A stretch of 64,000 nt of DNA, from contig NZ_BJYX01000001.1 of assembly GCF_007991735.1 (NCBI RefSeq), forward strand, positions 1 to 64,000, in the 5' to 3' direction. Made by a program: the position numbers and the translations under genes. A model generated the notes under the pieces. It did no database searches and was not told where the DNA came from. It saw only the letters and a list, made by a program, of their open reading frames with translations. Position 1 is the first letter of the stretch; the number at the start of each line of letters is the position of its first letter. This document shows, in pieces, positions 25,924 through 35,627 of this stretch. The stretch comes from Terrabacter aerolatus. GTDB lineage: Bacteria; Actinomycetota; Actinomycetes; Actinomycetales; Dermatophilaceae.

Positions 25924-27036
25924 TCAGCGGTTCAGCACGCCGACGCGGCCCTGCTCACCCGATGCCCAGCAGGCACCGTCAGCCGTGCACTCGACCGAGT
26001 CGAAGCTGCCCGTGTCGAACGTCGACCACGTGCGACCGCCGTCCGTCGACACGTCGGAACCCGACGGGCCCACGGCCAGCACCGTGCGCGCCGTGTGCGC
26101 CACCCACGCGGAGCCCGAGCGGTAGCCGGACGGGTTCGTCGTCGACGCCGTCCACGTGCGCCCGCCGTCAGCGGTCCACGCCGCGTTGTCGACGGCTCCC
26201 GTCGGTGCCGCGAAGTCGCCGCCGACGACGACGCCGCGCCGGGCGTCCCGGAAGCTCACCGAGAAGATGCCGGCCGACTCGCCACCCGCGACCGGGCTGT
26301 CGGCGACGGTCCACGTGCGACCGTGGTCGGTCGAGGTGAAGACGCGAGCCGGGTCGACGCCGCCGCTCACGAGGTAGGTGCGTCCGCCGACCCCCGCCGA
26401 CAGGCACGTGCCCGACGCCGCGAACCCGAACTCGCCGGCCTTCGCGGCCGGCATGCCGGACGGGTCGACGAGCGACCACGACCGCCCGCCGTCGGTGGTC
26501 TGCACGAGCCGGAAGCGCCCGTCGACCGGGTCGCTCATCGCCAGTCCTCGACGGGGAGAGCTGAACGCCATGCAGTCGTAGAAGGCCGCCGGCTCGGCGT
26601 TGCGGAACGTCTCGGTCCAGCTCGCGCCGCCGTCGTCGGTGACGAGGATGCGCGAGTCCGGGCCCTCACCGATCGAGAGCACGACGGCGTGGCGCGCGTC
26701 GAACGCCTCGACGTCGCGGAACTGCAGCATCTCGGTGCCGAGACCCCTCGGGCTGACGTTGCGCCACGTGCGTCCGCCGTCGGTGGTGCGCAGCACCGTG
26801 CCGTTGGTGCCGCTCACCCACGCGACCTCCCGCGAGACGGGGGCGAGCCCCCGGAAGCGCTCGGTCGTGCCCGTCGGCGTCACCCGCCAGTCGTAGGCCG
26901 TGGCCCCCGGTCGAGCGGGAGCGTCACGACCCACGGGGGCGGGCGACACGGCATACGCACTCGTGGTGGCGACGACCGCCGTGGCCAGCGCGGTGGCCGT
27001 GGCGGCGAGCAGGACGGATCGCGTCAGGAGTCTCAT
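25924..27036 (-). CDS. Secreted BNR-repeat (Ycf48/sialidase-like) protein
   Basis: A 370-residue exported protein. A Sec signal peptide (LLTRSVLLAATATALATAVV...AYA, cleavage near residue 29) precedes a beta-propeller with repeated Asp-box/BNR motifs: TDGGRTWRNV, DDGGASWTET, TDGGRSWSLV, TDHGRTWTVA, ADGGRTWTAS and TDGGRTWSTF. This resembles the photosystem II assembly factor Ycf48-like propellers common in non-photosynthetic bacteria. No sialidase catalytic tyrosine/arginine set is evident, so a structural or binding role is likelier. Confidence 0.85.
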   Translation of the reverse strand: MRLLTRSVLLAATATALATAVVATTSAYAVSPAPVGRDAPARPGATAYDWRVTPTGTTERFRGLAPVSREVAWVSGTNGTVLRTTDGGRTWRNVSPRGLGTEMLQFRDVEAFDARHAVVLSIGEGPDSRILVTDDGGASWTETFRNAEPAAFYDCMAFSSPRRGLAMSDPVDGRFRLVQTTDGGRSWSLVDPSGMPAAKAGEFGFAASGTCLSAGVGGRTYLVSGGVDPARVFTSTDHGRTWTVADSPVAGGESAGIFSVSFRDARRGVVVGGDFAAPTGAVDNAAWTADGGRTWTASTTNPSGYRSGSAWVAHTARTVLAVGPSGSDVSTDGGRTWSTFDTGSFDSVECTADGACWASGEQGRVGVLNR

Positions 27037-27075
27037 GACTCCCGAAAGTAGCCCCGTCGGGGCGGACCCGCGCGC

Positions 27076-28347
<1,272 letters not shown>

Positions 28348-28486
28348 ACTGGCTCCCGATCTGGTCGGCGGACGGACACTGCTGCGGTGCGACCGAGTCT
28401 AGGCTCGCACCGCGCGCGTCCACCCGGACGTCACGATGGTGAGATGTGCGCCGATCCGTCCCGTGCGCCGCACGTTCTCGCGCGGA

Positions 28487-29074
28487 TCACGGGTGCAGCG
28501 CGTCGAACTCCGCCTCGCCGACGGTCTCGTCGTCGGCGTCGAGCCGCAGGTGGGCGAGGATCGACTGGAGGGCCCGCAGCGACGTCAGCGCGCGGTCGCC
28601 CCAGTCGGACAGGTAGCTGAACTGCCACCACCACAGCGCCTCGAGCTTGCGTCCGGTGGCGTAGTGCTTGAGCCCGTGGCTCAGGGCGACGGCGACGTCC
28701 ACGACGTCGTTGGTGATCGAGCCGTCGGCCCGCTCCGACGAGGTGATGGGGTCGATGACGTAGACGTAGTCGTCGATGCCGGCGAAGACGTTCGCGAGGC
28801 CCGTGCGCAGCGGGTCGGCGTCGTCGTCGGTCGCGTCGGGCTCGAAGCGCTCCTCGGGCACGACGTCCTCGACCGCGCCGAGGCGTGCGCCGGCGACGAG
28901 CACCTGCGAGAGCGCCAGGGTCAGCAGCGGCAGCGCCGTGTCCGGCGAGCTTCCCGAGGCCACCTCCGTGACGGACGTGAGGAAGGCGCTCGCCTCCGCA
29001 GCGGTCAGGTCGGCGAGACCCGACAGGTCGTCGACCGTGCTCGCCTGTCCCTCGGTCACCGGGTGCTCCGTCAT
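28487..29074 (-). CDS. DUF5063 protein
   Basis: An acidic, mostly helical protein of about 195 residues matching the DUF5063 family, which commonly accompanies recR in actinobacteria. KHYATGRKLEALWWWQFSYL near the C-terminus is the most conserved block. The ATG at 29074 is chosen because upstream codons read through a 9-bp tandem repeat giving an implausible RRDRRDRRD stretch. The function is unknown. Confidence 0.82.
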   Translation of the reverse strand: MTEHPVTEGQASTVDDLSGLADLTAAEASAFLTSVTEVASGSSPDTALPLLTLALSQVLVAGARLGAVEDVVPEERFEPDATDDDADPLRTGLANVFAGIDDYVYVIDPITSSERADGSITNDVVDVAVALSHGLKHYATGRKLEALWWWQFSYLSDWGDRALTSLRALQSILAHLRLDADDETVGEAEFDALHP

Positions 29075-29098
29075 GGGTCCCAGCATGCCGTATGCCGT

Positions 29099-29136
<38 letters not shown>

Positions 29137-29187
29137 AGGGCGGGCGTCCACGGAGCCCGGACGGCATCCGTCCCTGGTGGGTGCCGG

Positions 29188-29787
29188 TCAGGCGTCGACG
29201 CGGCGACGACCCTCGAAGGCGCGCCCGAGGGTGACCTCGTCGGCGTACTCGAGGTCTCCGCCGACGGGCAGGCCCGACGCGAGTCGCGTCACCGTGAGGC
29301 CGACGTCGCGCAGCAGGCGGCTGAGGTAGGTGGCCGTCGCCTCGCCCTCGAGGTTGGGGTCGGTCGCGATGATGACCTCCTGCACCTCGCCGGACGCAAG
29401 CCGGGTCATCAGCTCACGCACCCGGAGGTCGTCCGGGCCGATGCCGTCGATGGGGCTGATCGCGCCGCCGAGCACATGGTACTTGCCGCGGAACTCGCGC
29501 GTGCGCTCGATGGCGACGACGTCCTTGGGCTCCTCGACGACGCAGATCGCCGTCTGGTCGCGGCGCGGGTCGGCGCAGATGCGGCACCTCTCGGCCTCGG
29601 CGACGTTGCCGCACTCCTCGCAGAAGCGGACACGGGCCTTGACCTCGGTCAGCGCCGTGACGAGGCGCGTCACGTCGTCGGAGTCCGCCTGGAGCAGGTG
29701 GAAGGCGATGCGCTGCGCGCTCTTGGGGCCGACTCCGGGGAGTCGGCCGAGCTCGTCGATCAGGTCCTGGACCGCGCCTTCGTACAC
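29188..29787 (-). CDS. recR: Recombination protein RecR
   Basis: A RecFOR-pathway recombination mediator of 199 residues. The HhH is [20 protein letters not shown]. The zinc finger [19 protein letters not shown] (C-x2-C ... C-x2-C) precedes the Toprim domain ([35 protein letters not shown]). TAGGGT (29799-29794, minus strand) lies 6 nt before the GTG, suggesting a leaderless mRNA. The ybaB gene that normally sits between dnaX and recR is missing here. Confidence 0.96.
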   Translation of the reverse strand: MYEGAVQDLIDELGRLPGVGPKSAQRIAFHLLQADSDDVTRLVTALTEVKARVRFCEECGNVAEAERCRICADPRRDQTAICVVEEPKDVVAIERTREFRGKYHVLGGAISPIDGIGPDDLRVRELMTRLASGEVQEVIIATDPNLEGEATATYLSRLLRDVGLTVTRLASGLPVGGDLEYADEVTLGRAFEGRRRVDA

Positions 29788-29793
29788 ACCGCA

Positions 29794-29799
29794 ACCCTA
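29794..29799 (-). promoter_or_regulatory. -10 TAGGGT, leaderless recR
   Basis: The minus-strand hexamer TAGGGT is separated by 6 nt from the GTG start of recR. Confidence 0.5.
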
Positions 29800-29856
29800 A
29801 GCCCCGCGGGCTCGGTGACCCGCACGCCGAGCCCTGCCCCGGACGACGGATCCGGG

Positions 29857-30963
29857 TCAGTCGACGAGCCCCGCCGACCAGCGCTCCTCGATGCGGCCGA
29901 ACCGCCACACGGCCAGCGACACGGCCCATGTGACGACGAAGAGCCCGACGATCCAGAAGCCGACGTCCCCGAGGTCGATCCGCCCGGCCCAGGCGACCGG
30001 CCCGGTCCGGACGCCGAGCTTCTCGCCAAGCAGCCCGACGAGCTCGATGAGACCGATGAGGAGGGCGACGGCGACCGACAGCGACGTGACGGTGATGTTG
30101 TAGTAGATCTTGCGCACCGGCCGGTCGAGCGCCCAGCCGTAGGCGATGTTCATGAACGACCCGTCGATGCTGTCGAGGAGCGACATGCCCGCGGCGAAGA
30201 GCACGGGGAGGGTGAGGACGGCATACCAGGGCAGGTCGGCGGCAGCCGCTCCCCCGGCGATGACGAGCAGCCCGACCTCGGTCACGGTGTCGAAGCCGAG
30301 GCCGAAGAGCAGACCCACGGGATACATGTGCCACGGCTTGCGGACGGCGCGGGTGACACGGCCGAGGACGCGGTTGAGGAAGCCGCGCTTGTCGAGCTGT
30401 CGCTCGAGCTCGGCCTCGTCGAAGTGGCCCGACCGCATCCGGCGGAACACCTTGAGGATGCCGACGAGCGCCGCGAGGTTGACGAGCCCGATGAGCACGA
30501 GGAAGACGCCCGAGACGGTCGTGCCCCAGACCCCGGTGACCTGCTGCAGCTGAGAGCCGCCGTCCGCCAGGGCGCCCGCGAGCGCCCGGACCCCGAGGGC
30601 GAGCAGCATGACCATGACGAAGACGACCGACGAGTGGCCGAGGCTGAACCAGAAGCCCACACTCATCGAGCGCCGGCCGTCGGCGAGGAGCTTGCGGGTC
30701 GTGTTGTCGATGGCCGCGATGTGGTCGGCGTCGAAGGCGTGGCGCATGCCGAGGGTGTAGGCCGTGACTCCGAGGCCCACCCCGAAGAGCTGTCCCGCGA
30801 CGCGGTACTCGTGCGGCGCGACGACACCGACGAGCAGCCCCCACCCGACGACGTGCAGCAGCAGCACGAACCCGGCCATGCCGAGCAGGCTGCGTCGGTC
30901 GTCGCGGGACAGGCGCTCGAGCAGGGGCGGCTTCGAGGGCGGGCGCGAGGACGTCAGGGTCAC
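29857..30963 (-). CDS. NiCoT-family nickel/cobalt transporter
   Basis: A HoxN/NixA-type Ni2+/Co2+ permease of 368 residues with eight or so helices. The family signature RHAFDADHIAAIDN (H-x4-DH) lies in helix II; SLGHSSVVF and GLGFDTVTEVGLL are the other conserved blocks. The GTG at 30963 follows TAGCGT by 6 nt. A perfect 9-3-9 dyad covers the upstream promoter, so metal-dependent repression is likely. No urease or hydrogenase genes are in the window. Confidence 0.92.
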   Translation of the reverse strand: MTLTSSRPPSKPPLLERLSRDDRRSLLGMAGFVLLLHVVGWGLLVGVVAPHEYRVAGQLFGVGLGVTAYTLGMRHAFDADHIAAIDNTTRKLLADGRRSMSVGFWFSLGHSSVVFVMVMLLALGVRALAGALADGGSQLQQVTGVWGTTVSGVFLVLIGLVNLAALVGILKVFRRMRSGHFDEAELERQLDKRGFLNRVLGRVTRAVRKPWHMYPVGLLFGLGFDTVTEVGLLVIAGGAAAADLPWYAVLTLPVLFAAGMSLLDSIDGSFMNIAYGWALDRPVRKIYYNITVTSLSVAVALLIGLIELVGLLGEKLGVRTGPVAWAGRIDLGDVGFWIVGLFVVTWAVSLAVWRFGRIEERWSAGLVD

Positions 30964-30974
30964 GGGGCCACGCT

Positions 30975-30995
30975 AGATGCGACCTCGTCGCATCT
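30975..30995. promoter_or_regulatory. Perfect 9-3-9 dyad operator at the Ni/Co transporter
   Basis: AGATGCGAC-CTC-GTCGCATCT is perfectly symmetrical. On the minus strand its first base is shared with the -10 hexamer TAGCGT (30975-30970), so a bound protein would block the -10/-35 spacer. It is probably the site of a metal-responsive repressor. I do not recognise the regulator, and the sequence does not look like a NikR or DtxR box. Confidence 0.65.
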
Positions 30996-31028
30996 GCAAC
31001 GCGGAGCGTGCGACCGGCCCGGGGCCGC

Positions 31029-31703
31029 TCAGACGGCGGGCTCGCCGCCCGGCACCTCGTTGTAGGTGTCGACCCGCTCCTGGCCGCTCAGCTCGGCGAT
31101 CGCCTCCATGACCCGGTCGGTCAGCTGGCGCCGGGCCTTGCCGGCCGGCATGCCGGCGTAGTCCTCGACGCCGATCGGCGTGCCGAAGCGCACCGTCACC
31201 TTGGCGAGCCGGGGGAAGCGCGCGCCGACGGGTTGGATGTCCTCGGTGCCGATGAGCCCGACCGGCACGATCGGCACCTGCGCGGTCAGCGCGAGCCACG
31301 CCACGCCGGTGCGGCCGCGGTAGAGCCGCCCGTCGCGTGAGCGCGTGCCCTCCGGGTAGATCCCGAACGCGTCGCCGGCCCGCAGCACCTCGAGTGCGGT
31401 GTCGAGGCTCTCCTGGGCCGCCGTCGCCGAGTGCCGGTTGACGGGCACCATCCCGACGGCGCTGAAGAAGCCCTTGCGCAGGAGGCCGCCGACGCCCGCG
31501 CCGGTCCAGTACTCCTCCTTGGCGAGGAAGCGCACCTGGCGCGGTGACGCGAGCGGGATGGCGAACGAGTCGATGAACGAGCGGTGGTTGCTCGCGACGA
31601 TGACGCCGCCCTCGCGCGGGATGTTCTCCTTGCCCTCGATCGTGGGCCGGTACAGCGCATGGGACAGCGGGTACAGGAGGTTGCGCCCGAGGCTGTAGAA
31701 CAT
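31029..31703 (-). CDS. 1-acyl-glycerol-3-phosphate acyltransferase (PlsC-like)
   Basis: A lipid acyltransferase of 224 residues. The catalytic NHRSFIDSF gives the H-x4-D motif, the substrate motif is GIYPEGTRSRDG (EGTR), and VPIVPVGLIGTEDI is block IV. TAGGCT (31716-31711, minus strand) lies 7 nt before the ATG, suggesting a leaderless mRNA. It acts at the inner face of the membrane in phospholipid synthesis; acyl-chain preference is unknown. Confidence 0.92.
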   Translation of the reverse strand: MFYSLGRNLLYPLSHALYRPTIEGKENIPREGGVIVASNHRSFIDSFAIPLASPRQVRFLAKEEYWTGAGVGGLLRKGFFSAVGMVPVNRHSATAAQESLDTALEVLRAGDAFGIYPEGTRSRDGRLYRGRTGVAWLALTAQVPIVPVGLIGTEDIQPVGARFPRLAKVTVRFGTPIGVEDYAGMPAGKARRQLTDRVMEAIAELSGQERVDTYNEVPGGEPAV

Positions 31704-31710
31704 GGGGCAC

Positions 31711-31716
31711 AGCCTA
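31711..31716 (-). promoter_or_regulatory. -10 TAGGCT, leaderless acyltransferase
   Basis: TAGGCT on the minus strand stands 7 nt before the ATG at 31703. Confidence 0.5.
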
Positions 31717-31840
31717 GGGCCGGGCGCCGGCCGGTCGGGGTGGGCGTCCGTCGCAGCCGCCCGGTGACCACCCCTTGGTATGCCGTGTGCCCGGCTCGGG
31801 GGCGTGGGGCCGGGTCGTGTCCTGCGGTCCTTCCTGTGGT

Positions 31841-31870
31841 CGGTCCTGCGTTCGGTCCTGCGTTCGGTCC
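31841..31870. repeat. 12-bp tandem repeat, 2.5 copies
   Basis: CGGTCCTGCGTT is repeated 2.5 times, with a degenerate copy before it, in the spacer downstream of the methyltransferase gene. No gene is seen in 31704-31890. Confidence 0.6.
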
Positions 31871-31890
31871 AGGGCAAGGTCACCGCGAGG

Positions 31891-32649
31891 TCAGGCGCGG
31901 GCGCGGACCGCCCACGCGGTCGCGCTGATGTCGAAGGGCGGCTCGGGCAGCAGCTCCCGGCAGTGCTCGCGAAGCCGGACCCGGGCCGTCTCGTCGAGGC
32001 TGCGGACGTGCGCTCCGGCCGGTCCGACGCCGAACGTGTAGGGCTCCCACCAGTCCTCGAAGGTGGGGTGGCGCACGGAGACCGTCAGGGCGGTGTCCTC
32101 GATGTGGGTGAGCCCGGCCTCGTCGCAGAGTCGCGCGAGGTCACCCGCTCGGGTCCCGGGCATCGCCGACTCGTCGTCGACGTCCGGGTCGAGGTCCCGG
32201 GCGGCCCTCCAGAAGAGCGTGAGCGGCGCGCCGCCACCGGCGAGGTCCCACACGCAGGCCGACACGGTGCCACCCGGGCGGGCGACGCGTGCCATCTCGC
32301 GCAGGCCGCCTGCCGGGTCCGCGAGGAAGCTGACGACGAGCTGCGCGAGCACGTGGTCGAAGAGGTCGTCGGGGTAGGGCAGCTGCTCGGCCGTCGCGGT
32401 CTGCACGTCGAGCGTCGGGAACGACCGGCGCAGCGCCGCCAGCAGCGTCTGCGAGGGGTCGACCGCCGAGATCCCGTCGACGCCCAGCCGATCGACGAGC
32501 ACGCGCGTCAGGGCGCCGGTGCCGCAGCCGACGTCGAGCGCCCGGCCCGGTCCCGAGACACCGGACCAGTCGGCGAAACGTTCGGCCAGCAGCCCCGAGT
32601 ACCGCCCCATGAACCGGTCGTAGGCCTCCGCCGCAACCTCGAAGGTCAC
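31891..32649 (-). CDS. SAM-dependent methyltransferase
   Basis: A class I methyltransferase of 252 residues. ALDVGCGTGALTRVL is motif I, SAVDPS the acidic loop end and LPYPDDLFDHVLAQL motif II/post-II. A Methyltransf_11 core is followed by a helical C-terminal lid. TAGCGT (32661-32656, minus strand) lies 6 nt before the GTG. The substrate is unknown; the neighbours give no pathway. Confidence 0.87.
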   Translation of the reverse strand: MTFEVAAEAYDRFMGRYSGLLAERFADWSGVSGPGRALDVGCGTGALTRVLVDRLGVDGISAVDPSQTLLAALRRSFPTLDVQTATAEQLPYPDDLFDHVLAQLVVSFLADPAGGLREMARVARPGGTVSACVWDLAGGGAPLTLFWRAARDLDPDVDDESAMPGTRAGDLARLCDEAGLTHIEDTALTVSVRHPTFEDWWEPYTFGVGPAGAHVRSLDETARVRLREHCRELLPEPPFDISATAWAVRARA

Positions 32650-32729
32650 GGTGCGACGCTACTCCCGAAGCCCCTGTGCCGCAGGCGAACTGACGATCGA
32701 CATCCCCCGGGTGGGGCGCGGGCGTCGGA

Positions 32730-35429
32730 TCAGTTCTCGAGCTCCTGGACGACGCGGCCGCCGAGGACCTTCTCGATGACGGTGCGGCCGACGTCACCCG
32801 ACTGCTCGATGTCCTCGTCGTCGTCGCTCACGGCCGAGTCGTCGGTGACGGGCTGGCGCGGCTGGTCGTCGTCGGTCGACCGGGCGCCCCCGGCCCGCGA
32901 ACGGGCCTGCGCGAACGACTGGCGAACGGCACTGGCACCGCGCACCGCGGAGTCGGTCGGCGCCTCGGCGGCGCCCGGAGCCACGGCCGGCGCTGCACCG
33001 GCCTGCGCCGCACCCGGGGCGGTTGCTGGTGCGGACGGCGACGGACCGGTGGCCCAGTCGGGAGCCGGACCCGTCGCCGAGCCCCATCCGGCGTTGTCCT
33101 GCATGGACCGGCCGGCGGCCGGACTGAGGCCGGCGTCGGCGAGCGCCGTGGCCCCTCGCGACCCGGAGGCCTGCCCACTCCCGGCTGCTCCCCCGCTCGT
33201 GGCGCCGGACCCGGGGGCGGTGCCAGCGGGGCCGGCGGACTCATGCCCCGCGCCGGCATCACCCCATGACGAGCGTCCTGCGCCTGGGTCCGCCTGACCT
33301 CCCTGACCGCCCGGACCACCCGGACCGTCACCCGCAGGCGCGACGGGCTCACCCTTGCTCGGCGGGTCGGGCAGCCCCACCGGGACCGATCCCGGTGGGG
33401 GCGCCACGGGGGCCTGCTGCGAGACGGCGTCCATGTGCACGCCGTCGACGACGGCGTCGACGCCGAGCTCGTCGATGAGCGCCTGGCGCACGATGTCGGA
33501 GTGGTTGCCCGCCCGGAAGGTCTGGGTCAGGCCTGCCGTGGCGATGCCGAGCGTCAGCTTGCTGCCGTCGAAGCCCATGACCTGGGCGTTCTGGGAGACG
33601 AAGGTCCACGTGATCCGGCGCATCGTGAAGATGCGGCCGAGCACGTTGGGCCACGCGCGACGGATGGCGTCGGTGTCCATGCCACCTGTCGAGCCACCCT
33701 GCGCCGACCCACCATCGGCGGCACCACCCGGCGCCGCGCCGGAGCCGGGCTGCGGTGCGCCGCCCGAGCCGCCCGAGCCGGCCGAGCCGCCCGAGCCGGC
33801 CGACGCGGGTTCGCGGGACTCGGCCGACCGGACCTGCTCGGACGCGCCGGAGAGGTGCTGGTCGCCGCCGGTCGACCGACCGGCGGCGGACGGGCCACCG
33901 ACCGACTCGGCAGGCGCCATGACGGGCGGCGCCCCGACCTCGGCGCGGGCGGCGTCCACGCGCCCGGCGTCTCCGGGGCCTGACGGTGCCCCGTGGGACC
34001 CCCCTGACGAGCCGGGAGCCCCGCTCCCGGTGGCCTCGATGCCCGAGCTGCGACCGCCACCGCCCATGCCGCCGGCGGCGTGCGAGGTGCCGGACCCCCC
34101 ACCGCTGGACGGCGGCGTGTAGTCCGAGACCGTGCGCGGCGGAGCAGAGACCGCCGCGGACGCCGACGGCCCGGACGGTGCGGTGGCCGGGGCGGCAGGC
34201 GGGACAGGAGGCGCGCTCATCGGCGCCCCCACGAGCGGCGCGTCGGTGCGGGCGGCGGTGGGAACTCCCCCGACCTCGAGGCGACGCTCGAGACGGTCGA
34301 GGCGCGCGGCATACCCCTGCTCGCCGGAGGCGGCCGGCAGGAGGATGCGCGCGCAGATGAGCTCGAGCTGCAGGCGCGGTGCGGTGGCGCCCGTCATCTC
34401 CGTGAGCCCGGTGTTGACGATGTCGGCCGCGCGCGAGAGGGCGCCGGGGCCGAAGGCCGCCTGCTGCACCCGCATGCGCTCGAGCTGGTCCTCGGGGACG
34501 CCGCGCAGCACCTGGCCGGCACCCTCCGGGATCGCGGCCACGATGATGAGGTCGCGCAGCCGCTCGAGCAGGTCCTCGACGAAACGGCGCGGGTCGTGGC
34601 CCGACTCGATGACCCGGTCGACCTGGCGGAAGGTCGCGGCCCCGTCGCCCGCCGCCAGCGCGTCGACGGTGCTGTCGAGCAGCTCGCCGTCGGTGAAGCC
34701 GAGCAGCGACACGGCGCTGTCGTAGGTCAGGCCCTCGGGACCCGAGCCGGCGATGAGCTGGTCGAGCACCGACAGGGAGTCACGCACCGAGCCGCCGCCC
34801 GCACGCGTGACGAAGCTGAGCACGCCGGGCTGCGTCGCGACGTGCTCGGCCTCGAGCAGGCGCTCCATGTACGTCGTCAGCTTGGCCGGCGGCACGAGTC
34901 GGAAGGGGTAGTGGTGCGTGCGCGAGCGGATCGTGCCGATGACCTTCTCGGGCTCGGTCGTCGCGAAGACGAACTTCACGTGCTCCGGCGGCTCCTCGAC
35001 GATCTTGAGCAGCGCGTTGAAGCCCTGCGGCGTCACCATGTGCGCCTCGTCGATGATGTAGATCTTGAAGCGGCTCTGGGCCGGTCCGTAGCTCGCCCGC
35101 TCGCGCAGGTCGCGGGCGTCGTCGACACCACCGTGGCTCGCCGCGTCGATCTCGATGACGTCGACCGAGCCGGAGCCGCCGCGCGCGAGCGCCACGCACG
35201 AGTCGCACGTGCCGCACGGGGTCGGCGTCGGGCCCTGCTCGCAGTTGAGGCAGCGGGCGAGGATGCGCGCGCTCGTCGTCTTGCCGCAGCCGCGGGGGCC
35301 GCTGAAGAGGTAGGCGTGGTTGACCCGGCCCGTGCGCAGCGCCTGCATGAGCGGCTCCGTCACGTGCTCCTGGCCGATGACGTCGGCGAAGCTCTCGGGC
35401 CGGTAGCGGCGGTACAGGGCGGTGGCCAT
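32730..35429 (-). CDS. dnaX: DNA polymerase III subunit gamma/tau
   Basis: The clamp-loader ATPase of the replisome, 899 residues. Walker A is GPRGCGKTTSARILA, the zinc module is CLNCEQGPTPTPCGTCDSC, Walker B is IYIIDEAHM, sensor I lies in FVFATTEPEKV and the RFC-box arginine near AGGGSVRDSLSVLDQL. After about residue 390 there is a very long G/S/A/P-rich linker. A folded domain (WPNVLGRIFTMRRITWTFVS, about residues 590-680) follows, then another low-complexity tail. TAGGGT (35442-35437) lies 7 nt before the ATG. Confidence 0.95.
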   Translation of the reverse strand: MATALYRRYRPESFADVIGQEHVTEPLMQALRTGRVNHAYLFSGPRGCGKTTSARILARCLNCEQGPTPTPCGTCDSCVALARGGSGSVDVIEIDAASHGGVDDARDLRERASYGPAQSRFKIYIIDEAHMVTPQGFNALLKIVEEPPEHVKFVFATTEPEKVIGTIRSRTHHYPFRLVPPAKLTTYMERLLEAEHVATQPGVLSFVTRAGGGSVRDSLSVLDQLIAGSGPEGLTYDSAVSLLGFTDGELLDSTVDALAAGDGAATFRQVDRVIESGHDPRRFVEDLLERLRDLIIVAAIPEGAGQVLRGVPEDQLERMRVQQAAFGPGALSRAADIVNTGLTEMTGATAPRLQLELICARILLPAASGEQGYAARLDRLERRLEVGGVPTAARTDAPLVGAPMSAPPVPPAAPATAPSGPSASAAVSAPPRTVSDYTPPSSGGGSGTSHAAGGMGGGGRSSGIEATGSGAPGSSGGSHGAPSGPGDAGRVDAARAEVGAPPVMAPAESVGGPSAAGRSTGGDQHLSGASEQVRSAESREPASAGSGGSAGSGGSGGAPQPGSGAAPGGAADGGSAQGGSTGGMDTDAIRRAWPNVLGRIFTMRRITWTFVSQNAQVMGFDGSKLTLGIATAGLTQTFRAGNHSDIVRQALIDELGVDAVVDGVHMDAVSQQAPVAPPPGSVPVGLPDPPSKGEPVAPAGDGPGGPGGQGGQADPGAGRSSWGDAGAGHESAGPAGTAPGSGATSGGAAGSGQASGSRGATALADAGLSPAAGRSMQDNAGWGSATGPAPDWATGPSPSAPATAPGAAQAGAAPAVAPGAAEAPTDSAVRGASAVRQSFAQARSRAGGARSTDDDQPRQPVTDDSAVSDDDEDIEQSGDVGRTVIEKVLGGRVVQELEN

Positions 35430-35436
35430 GCCCGAA

Positions 35437-35442
35437 ACCCTA
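35437..35442 (-). promoter_or_regulatory. -10 TAGGGT, leaderless dnaX
   Basis: TAGGGT on the minus strand stands 7 nt before the ATG at 35429. Confidence 0.5.
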
Positions 35443-35627
35443 ACCGTCGGGACCGACGCCGGGAACGGCGGGAACACGGGCCCGAGCGCGGCCCCGTCCG
35501 CGTCGAAAGGGTGAACAGCTCCTTACGGCGGACGGTTCCGGGGGGCGGCTGTCGGCGGGTGTGCCTAGGCTCGATCCCACCGGTCGAGGGCGCACGGTGT
35601 GCCACGACCGCATGCAGGAGGTCACCC

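Noticed and set aside
28348-28486. Lysine riboswitch upstream of lysC
   Set aside because: The spacer between promoter and start is only about 40-50 nt and lacks the multi-helix aptamer.
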